Origin: Marinilabiliaceae bacterium UBA5488
GTDB lineage: Bacteria > Bacteroidota > Bacteroidia > Bacteroidales > Marinilabiliaceae
DNA: 64,000 nucleotides
Direction: 5' to 3'
NCBI GenBank assembly: GCA_002427105.1
Contig: DIPM01000037.1
Location: 39,232-103,231, forward strand
Below, piece after piece: positions 50,988 through 59,260 of the stretch. Under the pieces are notes generated by a model. The model saw only the letters and a program-made list of their open reading frames with translations, was not told the origin of the DNA and searched no databases. Within the stretch, counting starts at the first letter, position 1; every line of letters starts with the position of its first letter. Both the position numbers and the translations under genes were made by a program.

Positions 50988-51910
50988 ATATCCAACAGTT
51001 GGAGTATGTCATAGCTTTAGATGAGCACAGGCACTTTGTGACTGCTGCCGAGCATTGTCATGTGACTCAGCCTACTCTAACCATGCAACTGCGAAAACTT
51101 GAGGATGAGCTGGGTGTTCAGTTGTTTGATCGTTCAAAGAAGCCTCTTAGACCTACAGCAGAAGGCGAGATTTTTATTAGCAAGGCACGAGGCATACTGC
51201 AGGATATCAACGGGCTTTACGGAGCTCTTAATACTGAAAAAAACAGCCTTCAGGGACGTTTCAAGCTTGGTATAATTCCAACTCTGGCTCCTTATCTTCT
51301 GCCTTTATTCTTACCCGGGTATGCCGAAAAATATCCCGATACTCAGCTATATATTGAGGAAATGGAGTCGGAGCTGATTATTAAAGCCCTGAACGAGGAT
51401 AGGTTAGACCTTGCAATAATGGCTACTCCAACCGGTGAGCGCGACCTGGAAGAGACAGTCCTTTTTAACGAGTCTTTTTTGTTTTACGGCCCATCGGGTC
51501 ATCCGCTGCTTAGCAAGGAGCAAGTTGCTGCAGACGACCTTGATGCTAATCATATCCTGCTTCTTACCGAGGGTCACTGTTTTCGCAGCCAGGCCCTCAA
51601 CTTGTGCAAAAACAGACAGACTAAAGCAGCTTTTAATTTCCATTACGAAAGTGGTTCAATAGAAACCATAAAGGCTCTGGTGAAGGGCGGAACCGGCTAC
51701 TCGCTTGTTCCGGAGCTTTCGGTTGGCCCCGATGACAAGCCTCATGTCAAACGTTTCAGCGAACCCGAACCGGCAAGAGAGATTAGCATAGTCTGCCACA
51801 AAAGTCTTAACCGGCCGGCTTTAATAGACTCCATTAAGCAACAAATCCGCGAGAGCCTCCCGTCTCATATCAAACGGCCGCGTGAATTTACCAGGATCAA
51901 ATGGAGGTAA
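50984..51910 (+). CDS. oxyR: Hydrogen peroxide-sensing LysR-type regulator OxyR
   Basis: A 308-residue LysR-type regulator. Residues 1 to about 60 are the winged HTH (MNIQQLEYVIALDEHRHF, then CHVTQPTLTMQLRKLEDELG). The C-terminal effector domain contains Cys199 and Cys208 in TEGHCFRSQALNLCKN, at exactly the E. coli OxyR numbering; these form the peroxide-sensing disulfide. It should activate catalase, peroxiredoxin and iron-handling genes on oxidation. The overlap with dnaJ ties its translation to the chaperone operon. No peroxide-defence gene lies next to it. The convergent rmuC gene follows after 16 bp. Confidence 0.95.
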   Translation: MNIQQLEYVIALDEHRHFVTAAEHCHVTQPTLTMQLRKLEDELGVQLFDRSKKPLRPTAEGEIFISKARGILQDINGLYGALNTEKNSLQGRFKLGIIPTLAPYLLPLFLPGYAEKYPDTQLYIEEMESELIIKALNEDRLDLAIMATPTGERDLEETVLFNESFLFYGPSGHPLLSKEQVAADDLDANHILLLTEGHCFRSQALNLCKNRQTKAAFNFHYESGSIETIKALVKGGTGYSLVPELSVGPDDKPHVKRFSEPEPAREISIVCHKSLNRPALIDSIKQQIRESLPSHIKRPREFTRIKWR

Positions 51911-51926
51911 GAAGGGTAATTTACTT

Positions 51927-53252
51927 TTATTCCTCCTTGTCATCTTCTTCGGGCTCCATAAGCTGAGGGTTAGAGCTGCCCGGCAGCTGCGGCTCATCAG
52001 CAGCGGGTAGCTTCTCGATCTTTTTCAGCTTCGACATAATCATTTTGGTTCGGGTGCCTACAAGCGAGTCCAGTTCTTTATCGGCTTCACTGATTTTTTT
52101 CCGGGCTTTGTCAAGCACCCCGCCAAACTTCGTAAATTCGCTTTTTACGGCACCCAATACCTGCCACACTTCACTGCTTCTCTTTTGAATGGCCAGCGTT
52201 TTGAAGCCCATTTGAAGCGAGTTGAGCATCGCCGCGAGCGTAGTAGGCCCGGTTACTATAATTTTGTAATCGCGCTGCAGGGAGGCCAGCAGGTCGTGCT
52301 GCCTTACCACCTCGGCATATAGTCCTTCTACGGGCAAAAACAGTATCCCGAAATCTGTTGTGTTGGGTGGGTCAAGGTACTTGTCACTAATATCCTTGGC
52401 ACTCTTTTTTATTGCTTGTACCAGTTTTTTTGTCTCTGCCTCGATGGCTGCCTTATCAGCGTCTTCAAATGCAGCCTGCAACCTGAGATAATCCTCCTGG
52501 GGAAATTTGGCATCTATTGGCAGATATACCGGATTGCCGTCGTCCTCGCGACCGGGAAGCTTGATGGCGAACTCTACAATGTCAGGCGAGCCCCTTTTTG
52601 TGGCCACATTGGCAGTATATTGTTCGGGAGCCATTATCTGTTCAAGGATATTGCCCAGTTGTATCTCACCCAGGACCCCGCGGGTCTTAACATTAGTAAG
52701 AACTTTCTTTAAATCACCTACGCCATTGGCAAGGGTCTGCATCTCGCCCAGTCCCTTCTGCACGGCTTCCAGGCGCTCACTTACAAGTTTAAACGACTGC
52801 CCCAACCGGTCTTCAAGTGTTTTGTGGAGTTTTTCATCAACTGTTTCGCGCATTTTCTCCAGTTTCAGTTCGGTTGTCTTAATCAACTCATCCTGCCGTA
52901 GTGCCATATCGTCAAACTTCTGCTTCTGCAAGTCTTTGAATTCTTTTACGTTAGAAGAGAAGGCCTCCTGAAACTGCGTCATGCTTTTGGCTTGTTCTTC
53001 ACGGTTTGCCCTTGCCTCTGTTATCGAAGCTTCATTAATTTGTCTGAGCTTTTCTTCAATTCTTTGCGACATACGTTCAAGGATCGTAGATAGCTCCGTG
53101 CGGTTTTCGCGAAGCTCGCCGCGCAATAGCTCGTCTATGCGTTGAACCAAGTCGTCGTTGTTCTGTTTCTTAACTCTGAAGAGCAATGACAGGTTGGCAG
53201 ATAGTATTATTAACCCAATAACTATCAGTATTATTAATAATGTAGTATCCAT
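51927..53252 (-). CDS. rmuC: DNA recombination protein RmuC homologue
   Basis: A 441-residue protein. An N-terminal membrane anchor (TTLLIILIVIGLIILSANLS, residues 2-21) is followed by a long coiled coil (about 35-170). The RmuC domain (about 180-400) contains RGVLGEIQLGNILEQIMAPEQY, YLPIDAKFPQEDYLRLQAAFED, DFGILFLPVEGLYAEVV and IVTGPTTLAAMLNSLQMGFKTLAIQKRS, each in parts of less than twenty residues. RmuC limits inversions at short inverted repeats in E. coli and has a nuclease-like PD-(D/E)XK fold. The tail is acidic (PEEDDKEE). It is a single-gene minus-strand unit with a putative -7 box at 53278-53285. Confidence 0.93.
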   Translation of the reverse strand: MDTTLLIILIVIGLIILSANLSLLFRVKKQNNDDLVQRIDELLRGELRENRTELSTILERMSQRIEEKLRQINEASITEARANREEQAKSMTQFQEAFSSNVKEFKDLQKQKFDDMALRQDELIKTTELKLEKMRETVDEKLHKTLEDRLGQSFKLVSERLEAVQKGLGEMQTLANGVGDLKKVLTNVKTRGVLGEIQLGNILEQIMAPEQYTANVATKRGSPDIVEFAIKLPGREDDGNPVYLPIDAKFPQEDYLRLQAAFEDADKAAIEAETKKLVQAIKKSAKDISDKYLDPPNTTDFGILFLPVEGLYAEVVRQHDLLASLQRDYKIIVTGPTTLAAMLNSLQMGFKTLAIQKRSSEVWQVLGAVKSEFTKFGGVLDKARKKISEADKELDSLVGTRTKMIMSKLKKIEKLPAADEPQLPGSSNPQLMEPEEDDKEE

Positions 53253-53277
53253 AATGCAGGCTGTTCCTTTATTTAGA

Positions 53278-53285
53278 CAAATGTA
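53278..53285 (-). promoter_or_regulatory. Putative -7 box of rmuC
   Basis: The minus strand reads TACATTTG, an exact TAnnTTTG box, 25 bp before the ATG at 53252. A TTTG lies only 11 bp further upstream. Confidence 0.35.
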
Positions 53286-53470
53286 ACTATAAACATCAAA
53301 CTATTTGCTGATTACTATTTACTGATTACTGATGACAGAAATTTGGCACGGCTATTGAGCATGTAGGGGAGTTTAACAACGATTTCTTATATAAAATTGG
53401 AATATCAGAATTAAAAGTGCAAATTTAGTGAATTGAAACGCAAGAGTATTTATTAACTTAAACTTTAATT

Positions 53471-54148
53471 ATGAGATTAATTCGTCAGTTTTTATTTTTA
53501 AGCCTTATGGCTGCTACCGTTTTTTCAGGCTGTAAGTCTATGACCTCAGCTCAAAAGGGTGCTATTATAGGAGTGGCAACAGGTGCCGCAGCAGGTGCTA
53601 TTGTGGGCCGCACAGCAGGTAATACTGCCGTTGGAACAGCCGTAGGTGCCACCGTGGGTGGAGTAACAGGCGCTATTATTGGCAACAAGATGGACAAACA
53701 AGCTGCTGAAATGGCTGCCAAGGTTCCTGAGGCTACAGTTGAGCGCGTTGGTGAAGGTATTATTGTTGAACTTCCCAACAGTATTCTTTTTGGATTTGAC
53801 AGTTCTGCTCTTTCTGCCGAGGCTAAGGCAAATCTGGATAAGATGAAAACCGTGTTCGACAGCTATCCCGATACTGACATTGAAGTTCAGGGACATACCG
53901 ATAACACCGGACGCGCTGAATACAACCAGACTCTTTCTGAAAAGAGAGCTAAAGTTGTTAGCGACTACTTGATTTCTAAGGGAGTAGCTGCTTCTCGTAT
54001 CAAAACTGTTGGTTATGGCCTTACATCTCCAAAATACGAAAATGATACAGATGCCAATCGCGCTTTGAATCGTCGCGTTGAATTTATTATCACTGCCAAC
54101 GAGAAGATGATGAAAGAGGCTGAAGCTGAAGCAGCACGCCAGAATTAA
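53471..54148 (+). CDS. OmpA-family lipoprotein with glycine-zipper region (YiaD-like)
   Basis: A 225-residue lipoprotein. The signal peptide ends in VFSGC (Cys at residue 21). Residues about 29-75 are a glycine-zipper segment (GAIIGVATGAAAGAIVG, then GTAVGATVGGVTGAIIG). The OmpA domain (about 95-210) has ILFGFDSSALSAEAKANLDKM, in part, and GHTDNTGRAEYNQTLSEKRA with the peptidoglycan-binding Asp and Arg, ending NRRVEFIIT. It should link the outer membrane to peptidoglycan. The tail is Ala/Glu-rich. It is followed 62 bp later by a small beta-barrel protein on the same strand, and the codon use looks like that of a highly expressed gene. Confidence 0.93.
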   Translation: MRLIRQFLFLSLMAATVFSGCKSMTSAQKGAIIGVATGAAAGAIVGRTAGNTAVGTAVGATVGGVTGAIIGNKMDKQAAEMAAKVPEATVERVGEGIIVELPNSILFGFDSSALSAEAKANLDKMKTVFDSYPDTDIEVQGHTDNTGRAEYNQTLSEKRAKVVSDYLISKGVAASRIKTVGYGLTSPKYENDTDANRALNRRVEFIITANEKMMKEAEAEAARQN

Positions 54149-54210
54149 TAAACATTTTTTATTTCTATTAATTTATAATTATAACCCTTTATTAATTTAA
54201 TTTTATTAAG

Positions 54211-54828
54211 ATGAAAAAAAATGTAATCTTGACAGTTGTTGCCTTAATGGCTTTTGCCGTTGGCGCTAATGCCCAGGGCTTTGGTGTAAATGCCGGAGTG
54301 AACTTCTTTAACCAAACGATAAAAGGAGGTGATATTGAGCTTGATACCAAGATTCTAACAGGCTTTCATATCGGCGTGGATTATGAGATTGCTGTTGCTC
54401 CCGATTTTTATTTTGCCCCGGGACTCCAGTTTTCAACTAAGGGATATAAATTTGAGAGTTTGGGAACTGAAGAAGTAAAAGCTCAGTTGAATTATCTGGA
54501 GGTTCCGTTGAATCTGGTTTACAAGCCTCTTTTGGGTAGTGGTAATCTCATCGTAAACTTTGGTCCATATCTTGGATACGGTATTGGGGGTAAAATTAAG
54601 CGTGAAGGCGCCGGTACTGAAGTTAATACCGATGTCAAATGGGGTTCTGATAAAGATGATATGTTAAAACCCTTCGATATGGGTGCCAATATTGGTTTTG
54701 GCTATATGCTGGGCGGTGGCCTGTCTGTTAAATTCAATGCCCAGTTGGGTCTTATCAATCTCGCTAATATTGACGATTTGACTCATAAAAACAACGGCTT
54801 TGGTCTATCTGTAGGTTACAGATTCTAA
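54211..54828 (+). CDS. Outer-membrane beta-barrel protein (porin-like family)
   Basis: A 205-residue protein with a signal peptide (about 1-21, ends ANAQ) and an eight-strand beta-barrel pattern (OMP_b-brl_2 type). It opens GFGVNAGVNFFNQTIKGG, continues with FYFAPGLQFSTKGYKFE and NYLEVPLNLVYKPLL, and ends NNGFGLSVGYRF, with the C-terminal Phe that guides BAM assembly. Such small barrels are abundant in Bacteroidota; most have no assigned function. It lies downstream of the OmpA lipoprotein and may share its transcript. A strong terminator follows. Confidence 0.9.
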   Translation: MKKNVILTVVALMAFAVGANAQGFGVNAGVNFFNQTIKGGDIELDTKILTGFHIGVDYEIAVAPDFYFAPGLQFSTKGYKFESLGTEEVKAQLNYLEVPLNLVYKPLLGSGNLIVNFGPYLGYGIGGKIKREGAGTEVNTDVKWGSDKDDMLKPFDMGANIGFGYMLGGGLSVKFNAQLGLINLANIDDLTHKNNGFGLSVGYRF

Positions 54829-54848
54829 AAAGAGCATATTTTAATGAT

Positions 54849-54889
54849 AAACGGAATAGGGGAGCTTAGCTTTCTTATTCCGTTTTTTA
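54849..54889. terminator. Terminator between the barrel protein and the AHSA1-like gene
   Basis: AAACGGAATA pairs with TATTCCGTTT (10 bp) around a 17-nt loop that can pair further, followed by TTTATTTTATT on the plus strand. It serves the plus-strand gene and, less well, the convergent minus-strand gene that ends at 54892. Confidence 0.75.
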
Positions 54890-54891
54890 TT

Positions 54892-55281
54892 TTATTCTAC
54901 TTCTAAAAATTCTTTGATGGCGCCAAGGTAATAACGCGTCCATCCTTCGGTGACATCCTCAAAGGCTTCCTCGGGTATATTGGTGTGGATCAGATCTATT
55001 TGAACTGTAGCGCCCTGGGGGAAGAACTTCAGTGTGGCAATGGAAGCTTGGGATTGTTCGCCAAAGTACCACTCCTGTACTATTGTGCTGTTGGCTTCCA
55101 GTTCAAGTAATTTTCCAACGATATCATCTTCCCACAAAGAGAACTCCTCTCCCGGTGTAGAGGGCATTACAGCCGGATAGCCTGACCATAATTCGATGGT
55201 AAAGGGATTTGTAAAGGCAGCGAAAACATCTTCAATGTCGGCCTTTATTTTGATTCTGGTTTTAAACTCTTTTAGTGACAT
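54892..55281 (-). CDS. SRPBCC / AHSA1-like START-fold protein
   Basis: A 129-residue helix-grip protein. Typical segments of the AHSA1-type family are present: IKADIEDVFAAFTNPFTIELW near the start (in part), then GEEFSLWEDDIVGKLLELEAN, IVQEWYFGE, and the closing long helix EGWTRYYLGAIKEFLE. These proteins have a hydrophobic cavity; relatives include the Hsp90 activator Aha1 and small-molecule-binding proteins. No specific ligand can be read. It is cytoplasmic, a single-gene unit, with a putative -7 box at 55305-55312. Confidence 0.9.
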   Translation of the reverse strand: MSLKEFKTRIKIKADIEDVFAAFTNPFTIELWSGYPAVMPSTPGEEFSLWEDDIVGKLLELEANSTIVQEWYFGEQSQASIATLKFFPQGATVQIDLIHTNIPEEAFEDVTEGWTRYYLGAIKEFLEVE

Positions 55282-55304
55282 AATAGCCTGTATTACATAA
55301 ATGC

Positions 55305-55312
55305 CAAAGTTA
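55305..55312 (-). promoter_or_regulatory. Putative -7 box of the AHSA1-like gene
   Basis: The minus strand reads TAACTTTG, an exact TAnnTTTG box, 23 bp before the ATG at 55281. Confidence 0.35.
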
Positions 55313-55344
55313 GTGTTTTTGGACTAAGGTGAAAGGCTAAAAGA

Positions 55345-55381
55345 AAAAAGTAGAGACTCAATGTTTCGAGCCTCTACTTTT
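55345..55381 (-). terminator. Terminator of the xylan operon
   Basis: AAAAGTAGAG and CTCTACTTTT form a 10-bp stem extended by CTC/GAG after one mismatch. On the minus strand it lies 34 bp after the GH43 stop and runs into a T-rich tract (CTTTTTTCTTTT). Confidence 0.7.
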
Positions 55382-55415
55382 CAACTAATTATCGATAAGC
55401 TATTGTTGCTGCCTG

Positions 55416-56387
55416 TTACTTTTTATCGTAGTTAACGGTAATAGTCTCGATAGAACCATCAGGTAAATGAGTCAGGTCTGCATAGCGTATGCTGCGCAGA
55501 GGGGTGACTCCTGATATTTCAACATCATGGAAGAAAATATACCATTTACCTTTAAACTCAACGGTAGAGTGGTGGGTTGTCCATCCTGTAACGGGATTCA
55601 GCACCACGCCTCTGTAGGTGAAGGGGCCATAAGGGTTGTCGCCCGTTGCATAGCAAATCTTGTGCGTATCACCCGTCGAATAGGTGAAATAATAAACGCC
55701 ATTGTATTTGTGCATCCATGATGCTTCAAAGAAGCGGCGCTCATTATCGCCCTGCAAAAGAGGCTGTCCTTTTTCGTCAAGTATTAGCACATCTTTGGGC
55801 GCTTCGTCAAATTCGAGCATATCATCACGCATACGGGCGATTTTGGCACAGAGGGCAGGCTCATTGTCCTTTGGCAGTGCTCCACACTCCTGCGCTTTAT
55901 TATCGCGGTAGCGTTGCAGTTGTCCTCCCCAAATACCACCGAAATACATATAGTGGGTGCCATCATCTTCCTTGAATAAACAGGGGTCGATAGAATAGCT
56001 GCCTATCATTGGTGCAGGCTGGGGCACAAAGGGGCCGTATGGTTTGTCGCTGATAGCTACTCCGATTCTGAAAATATCGGTCTTGTCCTTCACAGGAAAG
56101 TAAAGATAGTATTTCCCGTTTTTAAAGGCAGCGTCGCTGTCCCACAGCTGACGTCCGGCCCAGGCGATATCTTTTAGACTAAGTGCAACTCCATGGTCAA
56201 CAGCCTTTGTGTCTATGTCGTCCATCGAAAAAATGTGGTAGTCGCGCATATCGAAATGCGAGCCAAGATCGTCTTCGGGCACTCCGGTATCTTCGTCATG
56301 CGAAGGGTAGATATAAAGTTTCCCCTCGAATACATGAACCGCAGCATCGGCAATGTAAATGTCCTTTGTTAAATGATCTCTAACCAT
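55416..56387 (-). CDS. Glycoside hydrolase family 43 (beta-xylosidase / arabinofuranosidase type)
   Basis: A 323-residue five-bladed beta-propeller glycosidase without signal peptide, hence cytoplasmic. GH43 residues: the catalytic base Asp near the start (YIADAAVHVFEGKLYIYPSHD, in part), the modulating Asp in SYSIDPCLFKEDDGTHYMYFGG (in part) and the acid Glu in FFEASWMHKYNGVYYFTYS. The ATG at 56387 (MVRDHLTKDIYIAD) is chosen over a frame extension to 56423. It is the third gene of a unit with the GPH symporter and a GH10 xylanase, so the likely task is splitting imported xylo-oligosaccharides or arabinose side groups. Subfamily and exact substrate are uncertain. Confidence 0.92.
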   Translation of the reverse strand: MVRDHLTKDIYIADAAVHVFEGKLYIYPSHDEDTGVPEDDLGSHFDMRDYHIFSMDDIDTKAVDHGVALSLKDIAWAGRQLWDSDAAFKNGKYYLYFPVKDKTDIFRIGVAISDKPYGPFVPQPAPMIGSYSIDPCLFKEDDGTHYMYFGGIWGGQLQRYRDNKAQECGALPKDNEPALCAKIARMRDDMLEFDEAPKDVLILDEKGQPLLQGDNERRFFEASWMHKYNGVYYFTYSTGDTHKICYATGDNPYGPFTYRGVVLNPVTGWTTHHSTVEFKGKWYIFFHDVEISGVTPLRSIRYADLTHLPDGSIETITVNYDKK

Positions 56388-56444
56388 GTTTTTATGCTTT
56401 AAAATTAATAATCTTCCTCTCAAAAGACTCGCGAAAGCTCGTCT

Positions 56445-57569
56445 TTAGTCTTCCATAGCCAGCTTCATAATTGTCGCAACAGCAGGTTTTGCCCGGTAGT
56501 TGCGATCGAATAGCAGGGGATAATCTGTGCGACCTCCTACGGGCCAATTATTCCGCCATGAATTACCGTCCTGCACACCCCAGAATGTTACACGTGAAAT
56601 ATTCTCGCTTTGTTTGATAAACATCTTGAAAAAGTCGGTGTAACGGTTCATAAGGGCTGCATTAGCTTCTTCGCTGATGCCCTCCGAAAAAGGATTGTAT
56701 TTCTCTTCCAACTCGTAATTAAGGGATATCTCGGCACTAACCTGCTCAGAAGGCCAGGGTAATACTGTTATATCCAATTCAGTGATCAGAGTCTTAAGTC
56801 CCAGTGAAGCAAATTTTACTATGGCCTCTTCCATGGCCTCCACAGTAGGATAAGACATGGTGAGGTGTCCTTGCATGCCGATTCCATCCAGACGCACGCC
56901 CTTTTCCATAAGGTCTTTAGCCAGATAGTAAATGCCGTCGCGCTTTGCAGGTGTAGATACCGAGTAGTCGTTGTAATAGAGCTCGGCATCAGGGTCGGCT
57001 TCGTGAGCAAATTCAAAGGCAAGCCTGACAAAGTCGGGACCTATTATTTCAATCCACTTGCTTTGCCTCCACGAGCCGTCTTCAAGGATGCTCTCATTGA
57101 CCACGTCCCAGCCGTCAACACGACCTTTGTAGCGTCCTACCACAGTTTGGATATGCGTGCGCATACGTTCAATAAGAACTTCTCTTGACACATCGTTTCC
57201 CTCACTATCGACAAACAACCATGCGGGCGTCTGTGAGTGCCAAACAAGAGTGTGACCCACTATGTGCATCCCGTTGTCTTCGCCAAATTTAACAAAGGCG
57301 TCGGCCTCGTCCCAAAAGAAATAACCCTCGCTTGGTTGCAAACTCTCCATTTTCATGCAGTTCTCGGCAACGATAGAGTTGAATTCTCTTTTGGTAAGCT
57401 TGATGGCCTCCGGTTCATTTCCGGCTATCTGGTTTGTGTTAAGGGTCGTTCCAATCAAAAACTTCCCTTCAAAGGCATCTTTGAAGCCAAGCTCCTTTTT
57501 GGGAGGAGCCTGGCAGGATAGCAAGCCTAGTGCCAATGTCAAAGTGCCTGTTATTATCGAGATCTTCAT
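56445..57569 (-). CDS. Endo-1,4-beta-xylanase, GH10, lipoprotein
   Basis: A 374-residue GH10 xylanase. The signal peptide ends in LGLLSC with the lipid Cys at residue 19. No acidic export signal follows (CQAPPKKE), so it probably faces the periplasm. The TIM barrel covers about residues 28-370. Family segments: ENCMKMESLQPSEGYFFWDEAD (in part), GHTLVWHSQTPAWLF, the acid/base Glu159 in WDVVNES and the nucleophile Glu264 in LITELDIT. There is no carbohydrate-binding insert. It lies 11 bp after the symporter gene and 57 bp before GH43. Confidence 0.95.
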   Translation of the reverse strand: MKISIITGTLTLALGLLSCQAPPKKELGFKDAFEGKFLIGTTLNTNQIAGNEPEAIKLTKREFNSIVAENCMKMESLQPSEGYFFWDEADAFVKFGEDNGMHIVGHTLVWHSQTPAWLFVDSEGNDVSREVLIERMRTHIQTVVGRYKGRVDGWDVVNESILEDGSWRQSKWIEIIGPDFVRLAFEFAHEADPDAELYYNDYSVSTPAKRDGIYYLAKDLMEKGVRLDGIGMQGHLTMSYPTVEAMEEAIVKFASLGLKTLITELDITVLPWPSEQVSAEISLNYELEEKYNPFSEGISEEANAALMNRYTDFFKMFIKQSENISRVTFWGVQDGNSWRNNWPVGGRTDYPLLFDRNYRAKPAVATIMKLAMED

Positions 57570-57580
57570 ATCTGTATTTT

Positions 57581-59050
57581 TTATTCCTCAGACCTGCGGG
57601 CGCGCAATTCCTTTTCCAGAAAATCTTCTTTTTCTTTATTAATTTCATAGAAAAACAAGGCCACAATAGCTACTGTGAAAGTCAGTGCCGGATAAACGCT
57701 CATGGTCATAAGAACTCCGTTGATAGCCTGGTCGGATTGAACCTCAAGATTGGGGTTGTAACCATAGAATGAAAGTATCCCTGCTACTAAGGAGCCTCCT
57801 ACTGCCAATCCTGTTTTAAGTCCAAACAGCATGGCTGAGAAAACTATGGCTGTTGCTCTCCGATTGTTCTTCCACTCCGAGTAGTCGGCCACATCGGCTA
57901 CCATTGCCCACAATAGAGGGATAGTTAAGCCGTAAGAAAAACCATGTATGATTTGAATAATAAACACAAGGCCTACACTTTCTCTGCCTACAAAGTAGAA
58001 ACTTCCCTGAGCCACGGTAGCTATGATTAGGGCTACGATAAAGAGATCTCTTTTGCCATATTTGTCGGCCAACGGTTTTGACAAAGCAATGGCAACCAGC
58101 ATTAGAATAATGCCCGAGGCATTGAAAAGGCTAAAGCCGGATGATGCCGCATCTTCAGGCCAATGAAAACCATGAAGCCCCATATTGGTCAACATGCCGT
58201 TAAGGCCGTCTATCATTCCGTTAAAACCTATACTGGAAAGGAAAGCCGCTAAGGCTGTGGTATCCAAATAGTTTTCAAAATAGTAAATATAGGAGCCTCC
58301 TTTAAGTGACAGGGTTATAAAAACGAAAACAGTAACAATAAGCATTATTATCCAGGGCTTGTTTTTAAACAAGTCGCTTAAGTCTTGTTTTACGCTTGTC
58401 TTCTGCTCTGCAGGGGGCTGGATGCGCTCCTTTGTAGTTAAGAAGGTGATGATGAAAAATAATACTCCTACAGCTGCAAATATTCCCATCACATTTTCAA
58501 AGCCTATGGCGCGGTCACCCTTGCCAAGGATAAGAACCAGGGGGAGTAAGATGACCTGAACAATAAACTGAGCCAGGGTAACGGCTGTAAAACGATAGGA
58601 AGAGATACTGTTTCGTTCTTTCATATCGCCTGTTAGTACTCCGCTCAATGATGCGTAGGGCAGGTTGTTGGCTGCATACACTAAAACAAGAAGGATGTAG
58701 GTAGTCATTGCATAAGCAATCTTACCTGCGGGGCTGAAGTCGGGGGTGCTAAAGGCTAAAATAGCGATAACGCCAAAGGGCACGGATGTCCATAGTATCC
58801 AGGGACGAAACTTCCCCCAGCGGGTATTTGTTCTGTCGGCTATTAGACCCATAATCGGGGTGAAGAATGCTCCTACCATTCCACCGATAAAAATTATCAG
58901 CGAAGCAATTTCACCCGGAATTTTATACACGTCGGTATAAAAATAGGCCAAAAAGGTCATTAAAGTTTGAAAAATAAGGTTGGCTGCAAAGTCGCCCAGA
59001 CTATAGCCAACTTTCTCCATTACGGAGATTTTTTGCGAGTTGCTCTTCAT
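57581..59050 (-). CDS. GPH-family sugar:cation symporter (xyloside transporter type)
   Basis: A 489-residue inner-membrane carrier of the glycoside-pentoside-hexuronide family (MelB/XynP), with about 12 membrane helices. Family hallmarks: the start KVGYSLGDFAANLIFQTL, the loop LIADRTNTRWGKFRPWILW (in part; RTNTRWGKFRP) and PLLWAMVADVADYSEWKNNRRATAIVFS in two parts. An extended central loop (about 265-310, GFNGMIDGLNGMLTNMGLHG) is longer than in MelB. Being the first gene of an operon with GH10 and GH43, it most likely brings in xylobiose or similar oligosaccharides with Na+ or H+. There is no SusC/SusD pair next to it. Confidence 0.93.
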   Translation of the reverse strand: MKSNSQKISVMEKVGYSLGDFAANLIFQTLMTFLAYFYTDVYKIPGEIASLIIFIGGMVGAFFTPIMGLIADRTNTRWGKFRPWILWTSVPFGVIAILAFSTPDFSPAGKIAYAMTTYILLVLVYAANNLPYASLSGVLTGDMKERNSISSYRFTAVTLAQFIVQVILLPLVLILGKGDRAIGFENVMGIFAAVGVLFFIITFLTTKERIQPPAEQKTSVKQDLSDLFKNKPWIIMLIVTVFVFITLSLKGGSYIYYFENYLDTTALAAFLSSIGFNGMIDGLNGMLTNMGLHGFHWPEDAASSGFSLFNASGIILMLVAIALSKPLADKYGKRDLFIVALIIATVAQGSFYFVGRESVGLVFIIQIIHGFSYGLTIPLLWAMVADVADYSEWKNNRRATAIVFSAMLFGLKTGLAVGGSLVAGILSFYGYNPNLEVQSDQAINGVLMTMSVYPALTFTVAIVALFFYEINKEKEDFLEKELRARRSEE

Positions 59051-59123
59051 AATAGTTGTGGATTTTTTCTATAATAGCAGCGTTCATTATGTTTTAATAC
59101 TTACTGCTTTTAATTGTTATAGT

Positions 59124-59131
59124 CAAAAGTA
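59124..59131 (-). promoter_or_regulatory. Putative -7 box of the xylan operon
   Basis: The minus strand reads TACTTTTG, an exact TAnnTTTG box, 73 bp before the symporter ATG. The -33 region is occupied by an inverted repeat (59137-59167) instead of a TTTG, as often in activator-dependent promoters. Confidence 0.45.
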
Positions 59132-59136
59132 ATCCG

Positions 59137-59167
59137 AATTTAACACTCTTTTACGGGATGTTAAATT
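59137..59167. promoter_or_regulatory. Inverted repeat upstream of the xylan operon promoter
   Basis: Perfect 9-bp arms AATTTAACA and TGTTAAATT separated by 13 bp, directly upstream of the -7 box. The spacing between arm centres is two helical turns (22 bp), which suits a dimeric regulator binding one face of the DNA. Confidence 0.5.
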
Positions 59168-59211
59168 ATTTACTCTATTAAAACAGAAAAATCCACCTTT
59201 TGAGTTATCAG

Positions 59212-59260
59212 TCGGGTTTCAGGTTTCGGGTTAAACTTAAAACTTATAACTCATAACTCA
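59212..59260. repeat. Array of seven degenerate heptamers at the hisIE 3' end
   Basis: On the plus strand: TCGGGTT / TCAGGTT / TCGGGTT / AAACTTA / AAACTTA / TAACTCA / TAACTCA, without gaps (49 bp). The last unit contains the hisIE stop codon (59258-59260). The units come in clusters of like sequence. Confidence 0.75.
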
